Below, in pieces: positions 22,941 to 34,747 of a stretch of 64,000 bases of DNA. Under the pieces are notes generated by a model. It was not told the DNA's origin, did no database searches, and saw nothing but the letters and a program-made list of their open reading frames with translations. Within the stretch, counting starts at the first letter, position 1; each line of letters begins with the position of its first letter. The stretch spans positions 2,735,501 to 2,799,500 of the forward strand of contig NC_133289.1 of assembly GCF_005239225.2 (NCBI RefSeq), in the 5' to 3' direction. Both the position numbers and the translations under genes were made by a program. Source of the stretch: Populus alba. Its lineage: Eukaryota > Streptophyta > Magnoliopsida > Malpighiales > Salicaceae.

Positions 22941-24190
22941 TTCCTCTATGTAAGTGATATTTGCCTCTCATTAATACTATCAAGGAAAAATGACTTTTTA
23001 GCCCTTCCATTATACAAAAGAACAAGATTCATGAGTTATAAATACCTCATGAATACTTTAAGCTCTAGTTTCATAATTTTTATTTTCTACTACACATATA
23101 TTTTCAGAGCATCTTTATCTAAAATATCATCTATTTCTCTCTCTACAAAGATATTTGCTTAAATATCTAAGAGTCTCCAAATCTATCAAATGAAACTTTT
23201 TGTAGGTATCAACAGATAGTCACCTTAGCTTATTAAGTATTATGTATCAGTTACTAGCCACCTTGATTAAAAAAAAAAAAATCAAATTATTAGAACAAGA
23301 ATCATTAATCATAACTCAAATTGCATTATGACATCAAATAATGGGTCCGAGATAGGAGCTCAAGATTTATCAATGTCTAGCATGCTGGCTTAAACATACA
23401 CACAGACACAACACTCACCCACATGAAAGCTAGACGATGATCGATCATGTATACCTTAGATTTTGTGCCTAGTGCCTACCACATACCTATATGTTACCCG
23501 GGCCATGACTGTCGAATACGCAATGTTGGTTGGTAATCTACCAAGCAACGAAATGTATTAAAGGAGAGGTCTGTACGAACCGGCCGATAGTTCAAAATCC
23601 CATGAGCCCATGAGCTGTAGACTAGAAAATCAAAGAATTAATAACTATGTGTAGTCGTCACTAGTTAATAAATCATAACTTAATTGGAATCTACGTGTTT
23701 TTTTTTTAATCTTTTTTAAAATATTTTTATTTATTCAAAGTAATTTCACCATTAAAACAATAAAAATAAAAGAATTATAAACCTTCCGGTCCGTTTAACA
23801 GTGTAGAGTATGTGATATAATTAAAACTGTTATTTATTCTGACTACAATTTTAAAAGTATTAATTAATTAATTAATACACACCATAATTTTATATAAATC
23901 TTAATAAAAAATTTCTTTTAAAACTTAAGTTATGAAAATAATATAATTTATCTATTTTTTTAAAATTTTAACTACAAAAACTTCTACACTGGCAAATATA
24001 TACGAAATCAAATTCCTGCGTCAAAATCTCGAAAATCAGTATAAATTTAAAAGGAACAAGAAGACAACAATGAATCGTACCAGATCATCAAGAGCCACTA
24101 GTTCTAAAAAAATAAAATTATTTGAGTGTAGTGTGCATGTTTTGTTGGTTCAGGACATAGGGCCGGGGCAACGATGCTACCTAGCATGAT
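22941..24190. other. Intergenic, no gene recognised
   Basis: AT-rich sequence separating the tandem array from the first OSR-type gene. Nothing beyond simple AT runs and a (TTAA)n-like patch near 23860 could be supported. Confidence 0.5.
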
Positions 24191-24192
24191 CC

Positions 24193-24200
24193 ATATATAA
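24193..24200 (+). promoter_or_regulatory. TATA box of the first OSR-type gene
   Basis: CCATATATAACCCC lies about 265 bp upstream of the ATG, followed by a C/A-rich stretch suitable for initiation near 24225. This implies a ~230-nt leader containing the two small upstream ORFs. Confidence 0.55.
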
Positions 24201-24431
24201 CCCCACTTTCTCAACAAGTCCATAAACAGCAACACTTTCCAATTTCTTAACCCATAATTCCTTTCAATTCCTTGTATTTTTGCCAAAAGAAATCTCCATT
24301 TCAGATTTTTATTCTTGTTTTCTATCTCCTCTCCTCCTAGAAAATACATTTACAAGAAAGGTGGAGAGAGATGTCAAGGCACGCATGTTCGATCTTCAAC
24401 ATCTAGGTACGTGGTATATATTCTTGGAGAG

Positions 24432-24452
24432 ATGATCAGCGCCTACCGGTGA
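24432..24452 (+). promoter_or_regulatory. Upstream ORF of OSR-type gene 1
   Basis: Six codons (MISAYR) then TGA, ending 5 nt before the main ATG at 24458. Another uORF of 11 codons (MSRHACSIFNI) lies at 24371-24406. All four OSR-type genes in the window have a short uORF ending at or just before the main start, which suggests translational control by reinitiation. Confidence 0.55.
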
Positions 24453-24457
24453 ATTTC

Positions 24458-24643
24458 ATGTTCAAATATTTTAGGCTGGTATCAATCATGGCCATGGTAG
24501 TGGTAACTGTTTTCCTTCTGGTGCTGCCACTTGTTTTGCCACCCTTGCCACCACCGCCACTTTTACTTCTTTTAGTTCCAGTCTTGATCATGGCGGCGCT
24601 TGTTTTCCTAGCCTTTTCTCCGCAAAGGTACCAAGTCATATAG
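24458..24643 (+). CDS. OSR/ARGOS-type organ-size membrane microprotein 1 (61 aa)
   Basis: The sequence shows two hydrophobic segments (about residues 8-27 and 35-53) joined by the proline loop PPLPPPP at residues 28-34, then LAFSP at 51-55 and a short polar tail. This is the OSR domain of the plant ARGOS/ARL/OSR1 family, ER-membrane proteins that promote organ growth and dampen ethylene responses. An in-frame GTG upstream is not used here: starting at ATG 24458 gives MFKYFRLVSI, aligning without gaps to MFRYFKAIAV of the gene at 31667 and placing the proline loop at 28-34 in all four genes. Single exon. Arabidopsis members are longer (about 90-130 aa) because of N-terminal extensions missing here. 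Three relatives follow on the same strand. Family assignment is confident; the biological effect is inferred. Confidence 0.88.
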   Translation: MFKYFRLVSIMAMVVVTVFLLVLPLVLPPLPPPPLLLLLVPVLIMAALVFLAFSPQRYQVI

Positions 24644-26500
24644 CACCCACCACCGTGTGATCATACAATCCATTTTCTCTCTACAGCAATAAAGCATGGT
24701 CGACTAAAGACTAAAAAGAGTCTTGCCGGTACATGGATGAGAAAAAATATCCAATATCTTGTATTATATCTCAACTATGTTCTCTCTCTTTGAGAAGCCA
24801 TTGCTTTTTGAAGATGACACTTTACTCTCCTTATTCTTTTTTTTTTTTTTTTTTTATAATTCTTTTTTCTTATTTAAATTGTAACTTATATAGTGTGTGT
24901 AGATGCATAAGAGGATATATATATTTTTTTTGTTGTTGTATTTTTTTATTATATGAAAATGAGATGAATGGCAGAAATGTTAATAAAGATGAGTTTTAAT
25001 TAACTTCTTAATTTTCTAAGTAAATGAAGTTGGGTTTCGCAGTCTAGAGAATATAGAGACAGGAAGACATAAAATGCATGCTTGTGTGTGTGTGTGTAAG
25101 AAGACATAACATGCATGCTTATATATATTGGTGTGTGAATGCAAAACTTTAATTTGAGTAGGGACCATATTTGCTTAATTTGCATATATATTGAGTGTTT
25201 TCTCTGTTTAACAATCTTTTATCTTCAGCTTGGTCCATGCCATCTCAACAATCCATAAACATTCCAACAAGTATTATAGAGGGATTTAATTTTTTTAGCA
25301 GGGAGAATTTTTTTTTTTTTTTTTTTTTTAAGCGAAGGTGAGGATTTTGCTGAATCTCCGAGGGTCCAGAATTTCTCTTGATTTCTTTGTCGTGGGCAAT
25401 AGCAAGCTAAGAAAAGTGACTTCATCTTGGTCAAGAAGAAAAATAGATAAATGAAACATGCACCCTTATTTCTTTTCTTAAAAAAAAAAGAAGAGATAAT
25501 TACAAAAATTCTTTTTTTTATCAATTTTATTTTATCTTCGAACTTTAATAAATTACACTTTTCATCATATAATTTATACGTTCAATAATGATTTACATCC
25601 TCAACAATGTGCTTTATCTGAATTTTTATTTGATTTAGAATATAAAATGTAGATAATTTATGAAAATATAGAGAGAAATTGAAATTTAGCTTAAATTATA
25701 GGAGGGTTTTTGTAATTATCCAAAAGAAAAAATAAAGTAATAATAAAATATATTTTTACCAATCAAAATTTTCATTCTTCTTTATGGAAGATGACGTATT
25801 AAAAATAGAAAAGGAGGCATTAATTTGTTGTGCAAAACACAAAATTTGGTACTCATAATACATGCCAATGATTTTATATTTATTTCAGCTCCGACCCTTA
25901 TATCCATTTGGCAAGAATCTTGATTAAGTAAATATATTATCCTTCAATAATAAATAAAAATCTGTTAACATCCTATAATAGGAAGAAATTATAATTCCGG
26001 TTGTAGTGAATAATTCCTTAAGAAATTCCACATCTTAGTAATTGGGCTATATTACCACATCTTAGTAGGCCCAGCTTCCACATATTAAGGTTAGAGAATA
26101 GTTCCTAAAGGAAATCCAAGCCCATCAAATTGGGTCAAAAGTAACACATTATCCAAAAAGAAAAAAAAAATTAATTTCCTTAACGATATTGCTATGTCCA
26201 AGACGCATATTATGGCTCAGTATAATTATTACATTGTACCTTCGTCATTTTAGCTTTTACTTTTTTCTTTCAAAAAATAAAATATCCTTTTCATCATGAA
26301 ATAAATATCTTTTGAGAATTATAAAAAATTATTTTGATAATAAATTTTTTAATACAAAATAAAATTACTTATATAAGCTTTATATAAAATAATTCAATAT
26401 CTTCATAAGGATGTTTTTATATTTTTATATTTGATAAAATAATAGAATTATTACATTACCTTTACCATTTAAATTTTTTTAACCCTGACTTCAAGGGTTT
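24644..26500. other. Intergenic, AT-rich, no gene recognised
   Basis: 3' flank of OSR-type gene 1 with T-runs (24838-24856, 25310-25329) and a (TG)n run at about 25083-25099. No coding signal was found. The last few hundred bases may already belong to the Helitron that ends at 28245; near 26230 and 26450 the phrase ATTATTACATT is repeated. Confidence 0.45.
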
Positions 26501-28245
26501 AGTTGTAATTTTATTATGGTTTGTTTGTTGTTATTGTTTATTTATATGAGAGTTTTTGGTTTTATAGAAATAAAAAAATAAAAAATTTATTGATGTATGC
26601 CTTACACATGTCAACTTCTCCGTCATCTTCTGCCGATGCATGCGATTGGCTTTGGTGGTTATAACCATAATTCTTCCGTGTCATTTGATTAGTCTAGACA
26701 TCCTCTTCCTTTCTAGGTACAATGTGCGTTGTAGTTTAGTCAAAAATTGCTTTTCTTATCTTTCTTTTACTTCTCTTTTTTTCTCCAATTGTATGCTAGT
26801 CATGCAAAAAATCATACTAGCCCTTTACTTTATTTTTTATATTGATTTAATTTCTCTTCTCTCATTTGCAATTGTTTTATTTATATTGATTACTTCTAAT
26901 TGAATTTTATTTTCGATTTCATCCATAGTCATTTGATATTTTTAATTTGTTTTTAAATTTGATCATTATTCTTTTTAATTGCTATATTTTATTTCTTCCA
27001 ATTTCACCCCTAGATATTTATTTTATTTAGTTTTTATGTCAAATTTGATCATAATTCCTTTAATTTCTATTTGTTTGTTAATTATTTTCTTAATTGATTA
27101 GTTTTTTACAATTCCATCCCTAAACATTTAATTTCATTTGATTTTTCCCTAAACATTTAATTTTATTTAATTTCTACGTCAAATTTAGTCCTAATTTTTT
27201 TGAATTTGCTATTTTTTTATTTTTTTATTTCATCCCTCAATATTTGTTTGATTAAGAATCTTGCTTCTTTGTTTTTTTAGGTTTGCATTTAATGGTTCAC
27301 CCCAATTTCATAATCCGGGTAATAGATGTGAAGAAATAGCCCGAGTCAACTTTCAATTTTTTTTAAAGCATTTTTTTGAATATTGTTTTTTCTTTCCTAT
27401 TTATAGAGTCATTTCAATTTCATGTTATGGGTCATGTTTTTGATTTGTTGACTCGGGTTGGTTGTTAGGTTCACTCGAGGCTTTTTTTGTTATTTTTTTT
27501 TTTTTGCTTTGACAAGTTTTTAAAATTTATATTTTTAAATTGGCTTATGATAAACTTTTTGATAGAACTTATATTCAAGGTTTCATAGTTTGCAAGGTTT
27601 TTTTTAAGATTTAACCATGTTTAGAATATTTGTCCGAGTTTGTTTAGTTTTTACAGATATTTTTAATTTCACCCCTATGATTTTTTTAATCTTTAAAATT
27701 TGATCATTATTCTTTTTAATTTATATTTATTTTATTTGGGATTTTTTTTTATTATTTTTCATTAAATTGATTCCTCCTTAGGTTTTTTGTATCAAATTTA
27801 TCCTTATTCTTTTAGCTGCTTTTACAAGTTTTTTTATTAATATTTTTCTACCTATCTCATATTTTTAAAATTAAATTATTTGAGAATTATGCTTCTTAAT
27901 TGAATTTGAATCAAATATTTCATGGATGCAACTTTTAGAGATTAGAATAAGTTTAAAAGATTTTTTGGGTTTGCCCTATTTTCCCCTCTTTTTTCTAAAT
28001 TGGTGTTTTCTTATTTTTTATCATTTTTTAATCTTTTGTTTTCTTATTTTTTTTCTAGTTTTTTTTAGTTAGGTTATCATTGAGTTGTTTGATAATTCGA
28101 ATAGGTTTAAAAAACAATTTTATCATTTTTTTTTTGTATTATTTAAATTGCTACTTTAACTAATGATTTGAGACTTGAATTTCTTTTAACTTATTGTTTT
28201 TTGTATTATTTTTGCTCGCGGCGAAGCGCGAGCATGATATCTAGT
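26500..28245 (+). mobile_element. Helitron-type element (3' end defined, 5' end not)
   Basis: The right end has the Helitron hallmark: a perfect 8-bp stem hairpin (TGCTCGCG, loop GCGAAG, CGCGAGCA; 28213-28234), then a short spacer and CTAGT (CTRRT type) at 28241-28245, followed by a host T. The body is T-rich with recurring phrases (ATTTCACCCCTA, AAATTTGATCATTATTCTTT) and no helicase or Rep frame, so it is non-autonomous. A TC 5' terminus could not be fixed; 26.2-26.65 kb is the likely zone. The stretch at 45100-46330 has similar composition and phrases and may be a relative. Confidence 0.75.
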
Positions 28246-29880
28246 TTAAGAATATAGGAAGAAATGCTGAATTATCATAGTTGCGTACTCTAAAGCTGGA
28301 AATCTTCAGTTTTAACCATTAGATTATCATTAATTTTGGGTTGGGACAAAAGAAAAGAAAGAATTTTTCCACCATCAGTGCTGTCTAAAATTCAAAATTA
28401 AATCCAAAAACGTCAAAAGTGTCATCTCCTATTTGTAGTTGATAAAATCCGGAATTTGTAGCCTCATTTTCAAAGCCTGTGATGACAATGTGGCATTGCC
28501 ATGACACCATTGATGGAAAAGCAAGGCGACATTAGCCATGATTTTCCACATCCCTGGCTATAGCTGAATTACCATCCCCCAAATCCCACTAATTTTCCAC
28601 TCAAAAGCCACGAGCTTTCCTCTGCATTTTTCACCAGCCCGACAGAGAAAAGTAGAGACTAAACAATCACCTGGCGAGGCATGGAGGAGAAGAGCATCAG
28701 CAAGGGCTAATAACAAAAGCTAGAGTTTTCCAGAGCCGGTGGCTTAAACCGGCGTGCTTTACTCGAACACGTCTTGAGTTACGGCCTCGAGAAGCGGTTA
28801 ATTTGGAGATTTTAAGGCGGGTGTTCGTTAACCCTCGGTTATTTATTTACAAGAATATATCTGAATTTAAGGGAATTGCAGGTCGGTGCTACTCTTCAGA
28901 ATCATCATCAGATGCCTGTATTTCTTTCCATGCGTCCACAGACTTGCATGCAATTTATCAATTTTGAGAGTTTTTCTAGCCAATTCCCCATCCCAGGTGC
29001 TATTTGGCTAGAAAAAAATGGGATTATTAGTAGCTAGAAATGATCTCTCATCGGAAATCTAAAGGTTTAATTAATAAATGGGACAGCGTGCTTTTGGAGA
29101 CAAGAATGGGAAGAATTATTAAAATGAGGAGCATCATAGTCCCCATCTTAATTACAGAGTTAGTGACTGAGAATCAATGGACGGAAAGGTCAAAATCATT
29201 GATTCTCTTTCTTTGCTCAAAACCTCATGGCGCCTGCCCAGCTGCCCATCTTTTGTTGGGAGATATTAGTGAGAAAGAAAGATGCATTGTATTGGTGCAG
29301 GAAACATGCAATACATGAACTTGCAAATAGTCAATATATATGGGTCCTAGCTATGAAATGCCTTGACGTGTTGACCTGTGTACACTTCTTCTCCACCACG
29401 CCCACAGTCACCAGCCTGAGAACCAGTGCTCGGGCGTGGCGTAGATTTTGTGGGAACCTTATCGTCATTAATTATCGCAGACCATGCGTGCATGGATGGG
29501 TACCAGCTAGCTTTTTACCATCGGTCCAGTATGTAAATATATTTGATTTATGAATATGGTTTGAAACAATTAATCACATCATGCTTATGAAAGATGAGAA
29601 GGCATATAAGAAGATGAGTTGATTTTTAGACAATTTTTTTTTATAATAGCTAGCCTTATTATTGAAATCAAATTTGACTTTGATTACAAAAATAAATAAA
29701 TACAAAAGCTTATTATGGTGGGTCTCATTGTCTATCAAAGAGGGAATGTACCAGCTAGGAACAATATTGGATACTTTTTGTAGATTGATACCCAGAAAAT
29801 GACCTCTTTGTGTTTTTTTATTCTGATCAGAGAATTGAGGTAAGATAATCTCCAGAAGTAAGGCAGATATATTAGAAAAA
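28246..29880. other. Intergenic, no gene recognised
   Basis: Less AT-rich than its neighbours around 28550-28800 and 29040-29500, where small overlapping frames exist (29040-29318, 29227-29553). I recognise no domain, signal or splice pattern in them. They could be transcribed non-coding sequence or gene relics; neither can be supported. Confidence 0.4.
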
Positions 29881-29980
29881 GATACACATATAAAAACAAC
29901 TCTAAAAGGAGAAACCTCAAACTAGCACAAAAGATACACATATAAAACTCTAAAAGGAGAAACCTCAAACTAGCACAAAA
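29881..29980 (+). repeat. ~50-bp tandem duplication
   Basis: GATACACATATAAAA through CTAGCACAAAA occurs at 29881-29932 and again at 29933-29980, near-identical apart from a 4-bp indel. It is a recent local duplication in otherwise unassigned sequence. Confidence 0.9.
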
Positions 29981-31640
29981 AGTTTTCAATTAGGTCCTAA
30001 ATGTTTCAGTAATTTCCCAATTGGGTCTTTGTCATCTTCTATTATTACATATTTTTTTGGTTAAATCTTCCCAAAACGGGCTCTTTTTGTAATATAATCC
30101 ACGGACAGAAATATTGACAGAATGGGTATTTATGTTAGAGACAAAGGAATACAAAATGTTTGGATCCCAATTAATAAAACCTTTAATTTTAGGACTAAAT
30201 TGAGTTTTCTCAATACTAAAAGGACTGCATCTATGACTCTTTTGTCCTTGCAACGCCCCCCACCCCCCAATAAATAAATAAAAAAAGATAAAATCCATCT
30301 ATATACTTGTGATAGACAGATTTAACTCTGGGATTTATAAATAAGAAATAATAGTAAATGGGTTTGACCAAATTTGCGTTCGTCTATGCAGCAGACAGAA
30401 ATTGAGAAAAGGTGAAGATTTATACATGGACGAATTCAGCAAGACCTAGATAGGCTACTGGAAGCAAATTAAACCTATATATATATATAGAAGTCCTCTA
30501 ATTCCGGCCACTTGTGTCTTTATAGGGAGTTAGCCACCAATTAGAGAGAGCACTTGGAGGAGTAGATGTGCCCTATCTACTCAAAATACGATAAGAAAAG
30601 CTTGCCTCATGCGTGGTTTACTTTTCCGGCAACGTACACGCGATCTTTCAAAGTGTATCAAAATGTGGGCTAGTTATGGCTCTAAACCACTCTTTTCCGA
30701 CGGTGATGTTGTCAAATAAAAGATGACATGCATGAATATGAGCCTCTCAGCTGCGGTTGAATAATGGAAGTGTGCATGGATCTTCAAATTGCAATCCATT
30801 GTCCTTTGGCGACAAGAATTTCTTTTAAGCAAGGGAATGAAAATGACGTTCTCGCTCTAGAGGGACCGAACCAAGTTGGAATTCTAGAAAGCAAGATAAT
30901 AAATAAAATAAAGGTCGCTATTTGGGACCTAGTCAAGGTTAATTTCTATTTATTTACGTCTGATGCCATTGTGGATTCATTACTTTAACGAAAGCTTTGG
31001 GACTTGGAGGTCTTCAAATTTGAAAATTTTGTTAATTTTTCTGTCGGCTAGCTTCATTGGATAGTACGGTAATAATTATTTTTTAAAAATATTTTTTGCT
31101 TTAAAATATAAAAATAATACTTAAATAAAAAATTATTAATTTAAAATAAAAAAATATTTAAATATTTTTAAAATATATAAAAAAAACATGATGTAGATGT
31201 TTTTTAAATAAATATTATAAAAACTTCAGTGATGTAATTTAAATTTTATTATGAAACTAAGTAAATTATAATATTAAGTTTTTTTAACATAATAAAAATA
31301 AATAAAATATTATATTACTATATAGAATATTTAAAAAAACAATTAAAACTATACTCTCAAACAGTCACTGGTTGCAATTACTGTCCCCTCGTTGCCAAAA
31401 ATTGGCCCCTCCCTCAATTTCAATTCTTCTTTATCTTTCTTTATGTATATTAATAGTCTCTTTCAAATTCTCCTTCTCTCATTCACACTCTTCTGTATCT
31501 CTCCATACATATATACATCTTGATTTCCTCCTTTTCCATCTCCTGTGTAACATTTCTCTACAAGAAAGACAGGTTAAAGCAAGATAAGAACCCACTAAGT
31601 TCAATATCACACCGGCCAGTATTTGATAGAAGAGATCGAG
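29981..31640. other. Upstream region of OSR-type gene 2
   Basis: No gene recognised. 31070-31370 is extremely AT-rich, MITE-like sequence. From about 31375 the sequence turns pyrimidine-rich (CTCCTTCTCTCATTCACAC), typical of a plant promoter and 5' leader, leading to the OSR-type gene at 31667. Confidence 0.5.
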
Positions 31641-31655
31641 ATGATCACAAGCTAG
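31641..31655 (+). promoter_or_regulatory. Upstream ORF of OSR-type gene 2
   Basis: Four codons (MITS) then TAG, 11 nt before the main ATG at 31667. It begins ATGATC like the uORF of gene 1 at 24432, preceded in both cases by a GAG/GAGAG context. Confidence 0.5.
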
Positions 31656-31666
31656 TTCAGAGTTTA

Positions 31667-31867
31667 ATGTTCAGGTACTTCAAAGCGATAGCGGTCATGG
31701 TCATGGTTGTGTTAACAGTTTTCCTTCTGGTGCTTCCATTAGTCTTGCCACCACTGCCGCCGCCGCCACTTGCGCTTCTCTTTGTGCCTGTCTTCATCAT
31801 GAGTCTTCTTGTTTTCTTGGCCTTCTCTCCCTCCAAACTGCCTGATACACCTTCCACTAGTGTTTGA
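31667..31867 (+). CDS. OSR/ARGOS-type organ-size membrane microprotein 2 (66 aa)
   Basis: Single exon. The protein starts MFRYFKAIAV and has a hydrophobic segment at about 8-27, PPLPPPP at 28-34, a second segment at about 35-53, LAFSPS at 51-56 and the tail KLPDTPSTSV. The in-frame opening extends upstream to 31520 through a non-ATG start, but ATG 31667 is chosen because it aligns with gene 1 from the first residue. A topology of two membrane spans bent at the proline loop is characteristic of OSR proteins at the ER; the family acts on organ size and ethylene sensitivity, in part with RTE1. It is 7.2 kb downstream of gene 1, and is its closest match in the window (shared run VFLLVLPLVLPPLPPPPL). 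The PSTSV end resembles the NIAVTSV end of gene 3. Confidence 0.9.
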   Translation: MFRYFKAIAVMVMVVLTVFLLVLPLVLPPLPPPPLALLFVPVFIMSLLVFLAFSPSKLPDTPSTSV

Positions 31868-32850
31868 ACAAATCTGGGACAACATGTGTCGAAGGAGAAC
31901 GCTAGCTTCCATGGTGATCATTAATAGTTTCACATCTCAAGTTTTTTGTATCAAGGGGATGTACAAGAGATCTTTCTTATATTCCGTGTGTAACATGAAG
32001 TGATATGATCTAATGTGTAAGGTAAAGTGAGTTCCTTGATTTCTTGCCATTTGTTCTCTGTAAGAAGGTAGAGTAAAACTGAGACGCCATACATGTTCTT
32101 TCTTTGTTCTTTGAAATTAAATACAAAATTAAATAAGAGAAAAAAAGAGAGCAAAGAACTTGACTTTTTCTTGTTTAATTTATGAATGTCATCTTTAATT
32201 TCTTGATCTTCAAAAAGATTAAAACAAAAAGGGTCATGAATTTAATGCGGTGGTCGGGGTAATCACAGTGATCTTCACATTGTATAATAGTCAATCGACT
32301 CAATCCTATATATAGTTTTGAATTTGTGCATGAAATTTCTCTTCAAAGAGTCAATTTTCTTACGTACATGTTACAAAAGACTAGGAGAGTAAGGTAATGT
32401 TGTCGAGTTTGTCAAGTGATAAATATGAAATGACAATTAATTTAATTACTTGTTCAAATTTAATTTGATTTTCTAATTTAAACAAAATTGTGTTATGTTT
32501 TTAATTGTAAATAAAACCTATATATAGATAATTAATTGAGTTGAAAAAATGTCGAGATTTGAATTATAATGATCATATTTCCTTTCCAATATAAGAACTA
32601 AATCCTTATCCCCTAATCAACTGCGTCCATTTTTTTTTTTATTATTATAAAAAACATATTGATGCAGAAATTATACTGATTTCCAAAAAAAAACCAAATT
32701 TTTTTTTTTTTGTTGAAAAAAAATTAGACTTGAATATATGAATTGTTTTTTATTTAAAAAAACATAAGTTTTTTCTTCCAAAAGAGGGAGTGTATTTGAT
32801 AAGATAAAATAAGAAGTGCATTACTTTTGATAAGGTTTGGACTTATTTAG
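31868..32850. other. Intergenic, 3' flank of OSR-type gene 2
   Basis: No gene recognised; AT-rich with T-runs near 32629 and 32699. The first 300 bases probably contain the 3' UTR of the preceding gene. Confidence 0.5.
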
Positions 32851-34747
32851 TAGGTTTATGGGGCTAAGCTGATATCTCAAATAAATGATTAATCTCCTTG
32901 TTTTTAGTGATTTGATTTGTTCTCCCTAACCATGATGACTGGTGGATCATGTTTGATATCTGTAAAAGATTCTTTTTTATAGATTTAAAGACTCTTTGAA
33001 GCTTAAATGAGTATCGTTTGAGAGAAAACACAATCATATTTAGAACCTTTTGAAACTAAATTTAAATTGCGAAGGAGTTTATGGCTACCATTCTTAGGAG
33101 AGCAAAACATCTTTGTTGAGGTAGTGTATATCCCATCATTGGAGAGATGTGTTATTGCACTAGGAAGATAACGTCAATCTTTTTCAAGGTAAATCATGTT
33201 GTAGCACTGAGAAGACGTTGATTCCTTCCAAGGTAAATATGCAATCATACCAAGGGAAGTGAATTCATCATATCCTTGGAGGTTTGAGGGGTTTGTTTCT
33301 CGGGGAGACAATATCCATCTTCGTTGCTAAGACAATGTCTATCTCATCCTTGGAGAGATGTGCAACTACATTAAGGAGACCATGTTAATCTATTTCAAGG
33401 TAAATTATGTCGTGGCACTAGAGAGACATTGATTCCTTCCAAAGTAAATGTACACTCGCACTAAGTAGAGTGAATCCATCATATCCTTGAAAGGTTAAGG
33501 GGTTGTGCCCTGGGAAGACTATCCATTCATCGTTTCTAAAGTAGTGTTTATCACATCCTTTAAGAGATGTGTGATTATACTAGGATGATCATGTCAATTC
33601 TCTACAAGATAAATTATATCATAGCACTAGGGAGATGTTAAGTCTTTTCAAAGTAAATATGTAATCACATTAGAGGGATTAAATCCATCTTAATTTTGGA
33701 AGGTTGCAAGGCTTATGCCTTGAGGAGACTGTATTCATCCTCGTTGTTGAGTTAGTGTCTATCATATCCTTTAAGAGATGTGTGATTGGACTAAGAAAAT
33801 CATGTACATCCCTTTCAAAGTAAATTATGTTGTAACACTAGAGAGATGTTGATTCCTTCCAAACTAAATGTGCAATCGCACTAGGAGAAGTGAATCCATC
33901 ATATTCTTAAAAGATTGAGGGGCTATTGCCCTGGGGAACACCTAGAGAATGGAAAGCATTGTTACATTGAACAATTTAATTTATATAAAAAAAAATCTTA
34001 CATTTTTAATCATTAACCACATAACACTTTTATTTCCCTTGAGGTATAATCAATTTAATGATATTTCTGTTGAGATCATAATCTTAATCCTGAGAGAGGA
34101 GAGAATAGAGTTTCTTCAATAGATGTCTTATGGGCATTCACCGAATAAACTTCTCAAATTGTATGGTTTGAACTAGCACTCCACTTGTATTTATTAAAAG
34201 CTTTCCAAAATCTCGAGGCTACAACTATGTGTGTGGAGTTGATATACGCATAACCTGATTTGTTTTGCCTTACTAAGCCCATGGGCAAGTAAAATGAAAA
34301 TCCTCCTCTGACTTAAAGTGATCAAATTATTGCATAGACTTTTCTATGTAAAGAAAGATTGCTAACGCATCGATGGAGCAAGTGTGCCAGTAACCGTAAA
34401 AAAGTTTGTGATACATCTCGTTCCAATAGTGCATAAATACTCTACATTTAATAATGATTAGATATGTCAATAACCCAACTCTTAAAAAAAACCAATGGTT
34501 TTTTGATCAATTTTCTATAGATGGCACCATTAATGAGGTTCAGATTTGTCCAATAAGCTTGCAGGCCAAACTAATATCTCAGATAAATGATTAATCTCAT
34601 GATTTTGACGATCTGGTTTTTTTTTTCCTCTTTAACTAAGATAGTTGATGAATCATGTTTGATATTTGCAAAACATCCTTTATTATAGATTTGTAGACTC
34701 TCTGACGCTTAAATGAGTATCGTTTGAGAGAAAACACAATCATATTT
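32851..34747. mobile_element. ~1.9-kb unclassified repeat element bounded by ~190-bp direct repeats
   Basis: The segment at 32851-33041 recurs in direct orientation at 34552-34747; shared strings include AAATAAATGATTAATCTC, CATGTTTGATAT and a perfect run AAATGAGTATCGTTTGAGAG continuing to CATATTT. Between them lie a four-copy ~210-bp tandem array and 0.6 kb of unassigned DNA. The direct terminal repeats suggest an LTR-like or duplicated-unit structure, but no TG/CA ends, primer site or coding domain were found. Class unknown. Confidence 0.6.
33117..33955 (+). repeat. Tandem array, four copies of a ~210-bp unit
   Basis: Units start near 33117, 33323, 33535 and 33748, each opening with an AGTGTCTATCACATCC-like phrase, then GAGAGATGTGTGATT, a TTGATTCCTTCCAA-type phrase, GTGAATCCATCATAT and a GGGGCTATTGCCCTGGG-like end. 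Within each unit shorter blocks repeat the TTCCAAGGTAAAT and CACTAGGAG phrases, so the unit is itself built from about four degenerate sub-repeats (higher-order structure). No stop-free frame runs through it. Confidence 0.85.

Noticed and set aside
24449..24457. Upstream in-frame non-ATG starts extending OSR-type genes 1-3
   Set aside because: The extensions begin at GTG, TTG or other non-ATG codons and do not align among the genes, whereas the ATG starts place the proline loop at residues 28-34 in all four.
33117..33955. CRISPR-like regular repeats
   Set aside because: Units are ~210 bp, degenerate, without short identical repeats and unique spacers, and the genome is a plant nuclear genome.
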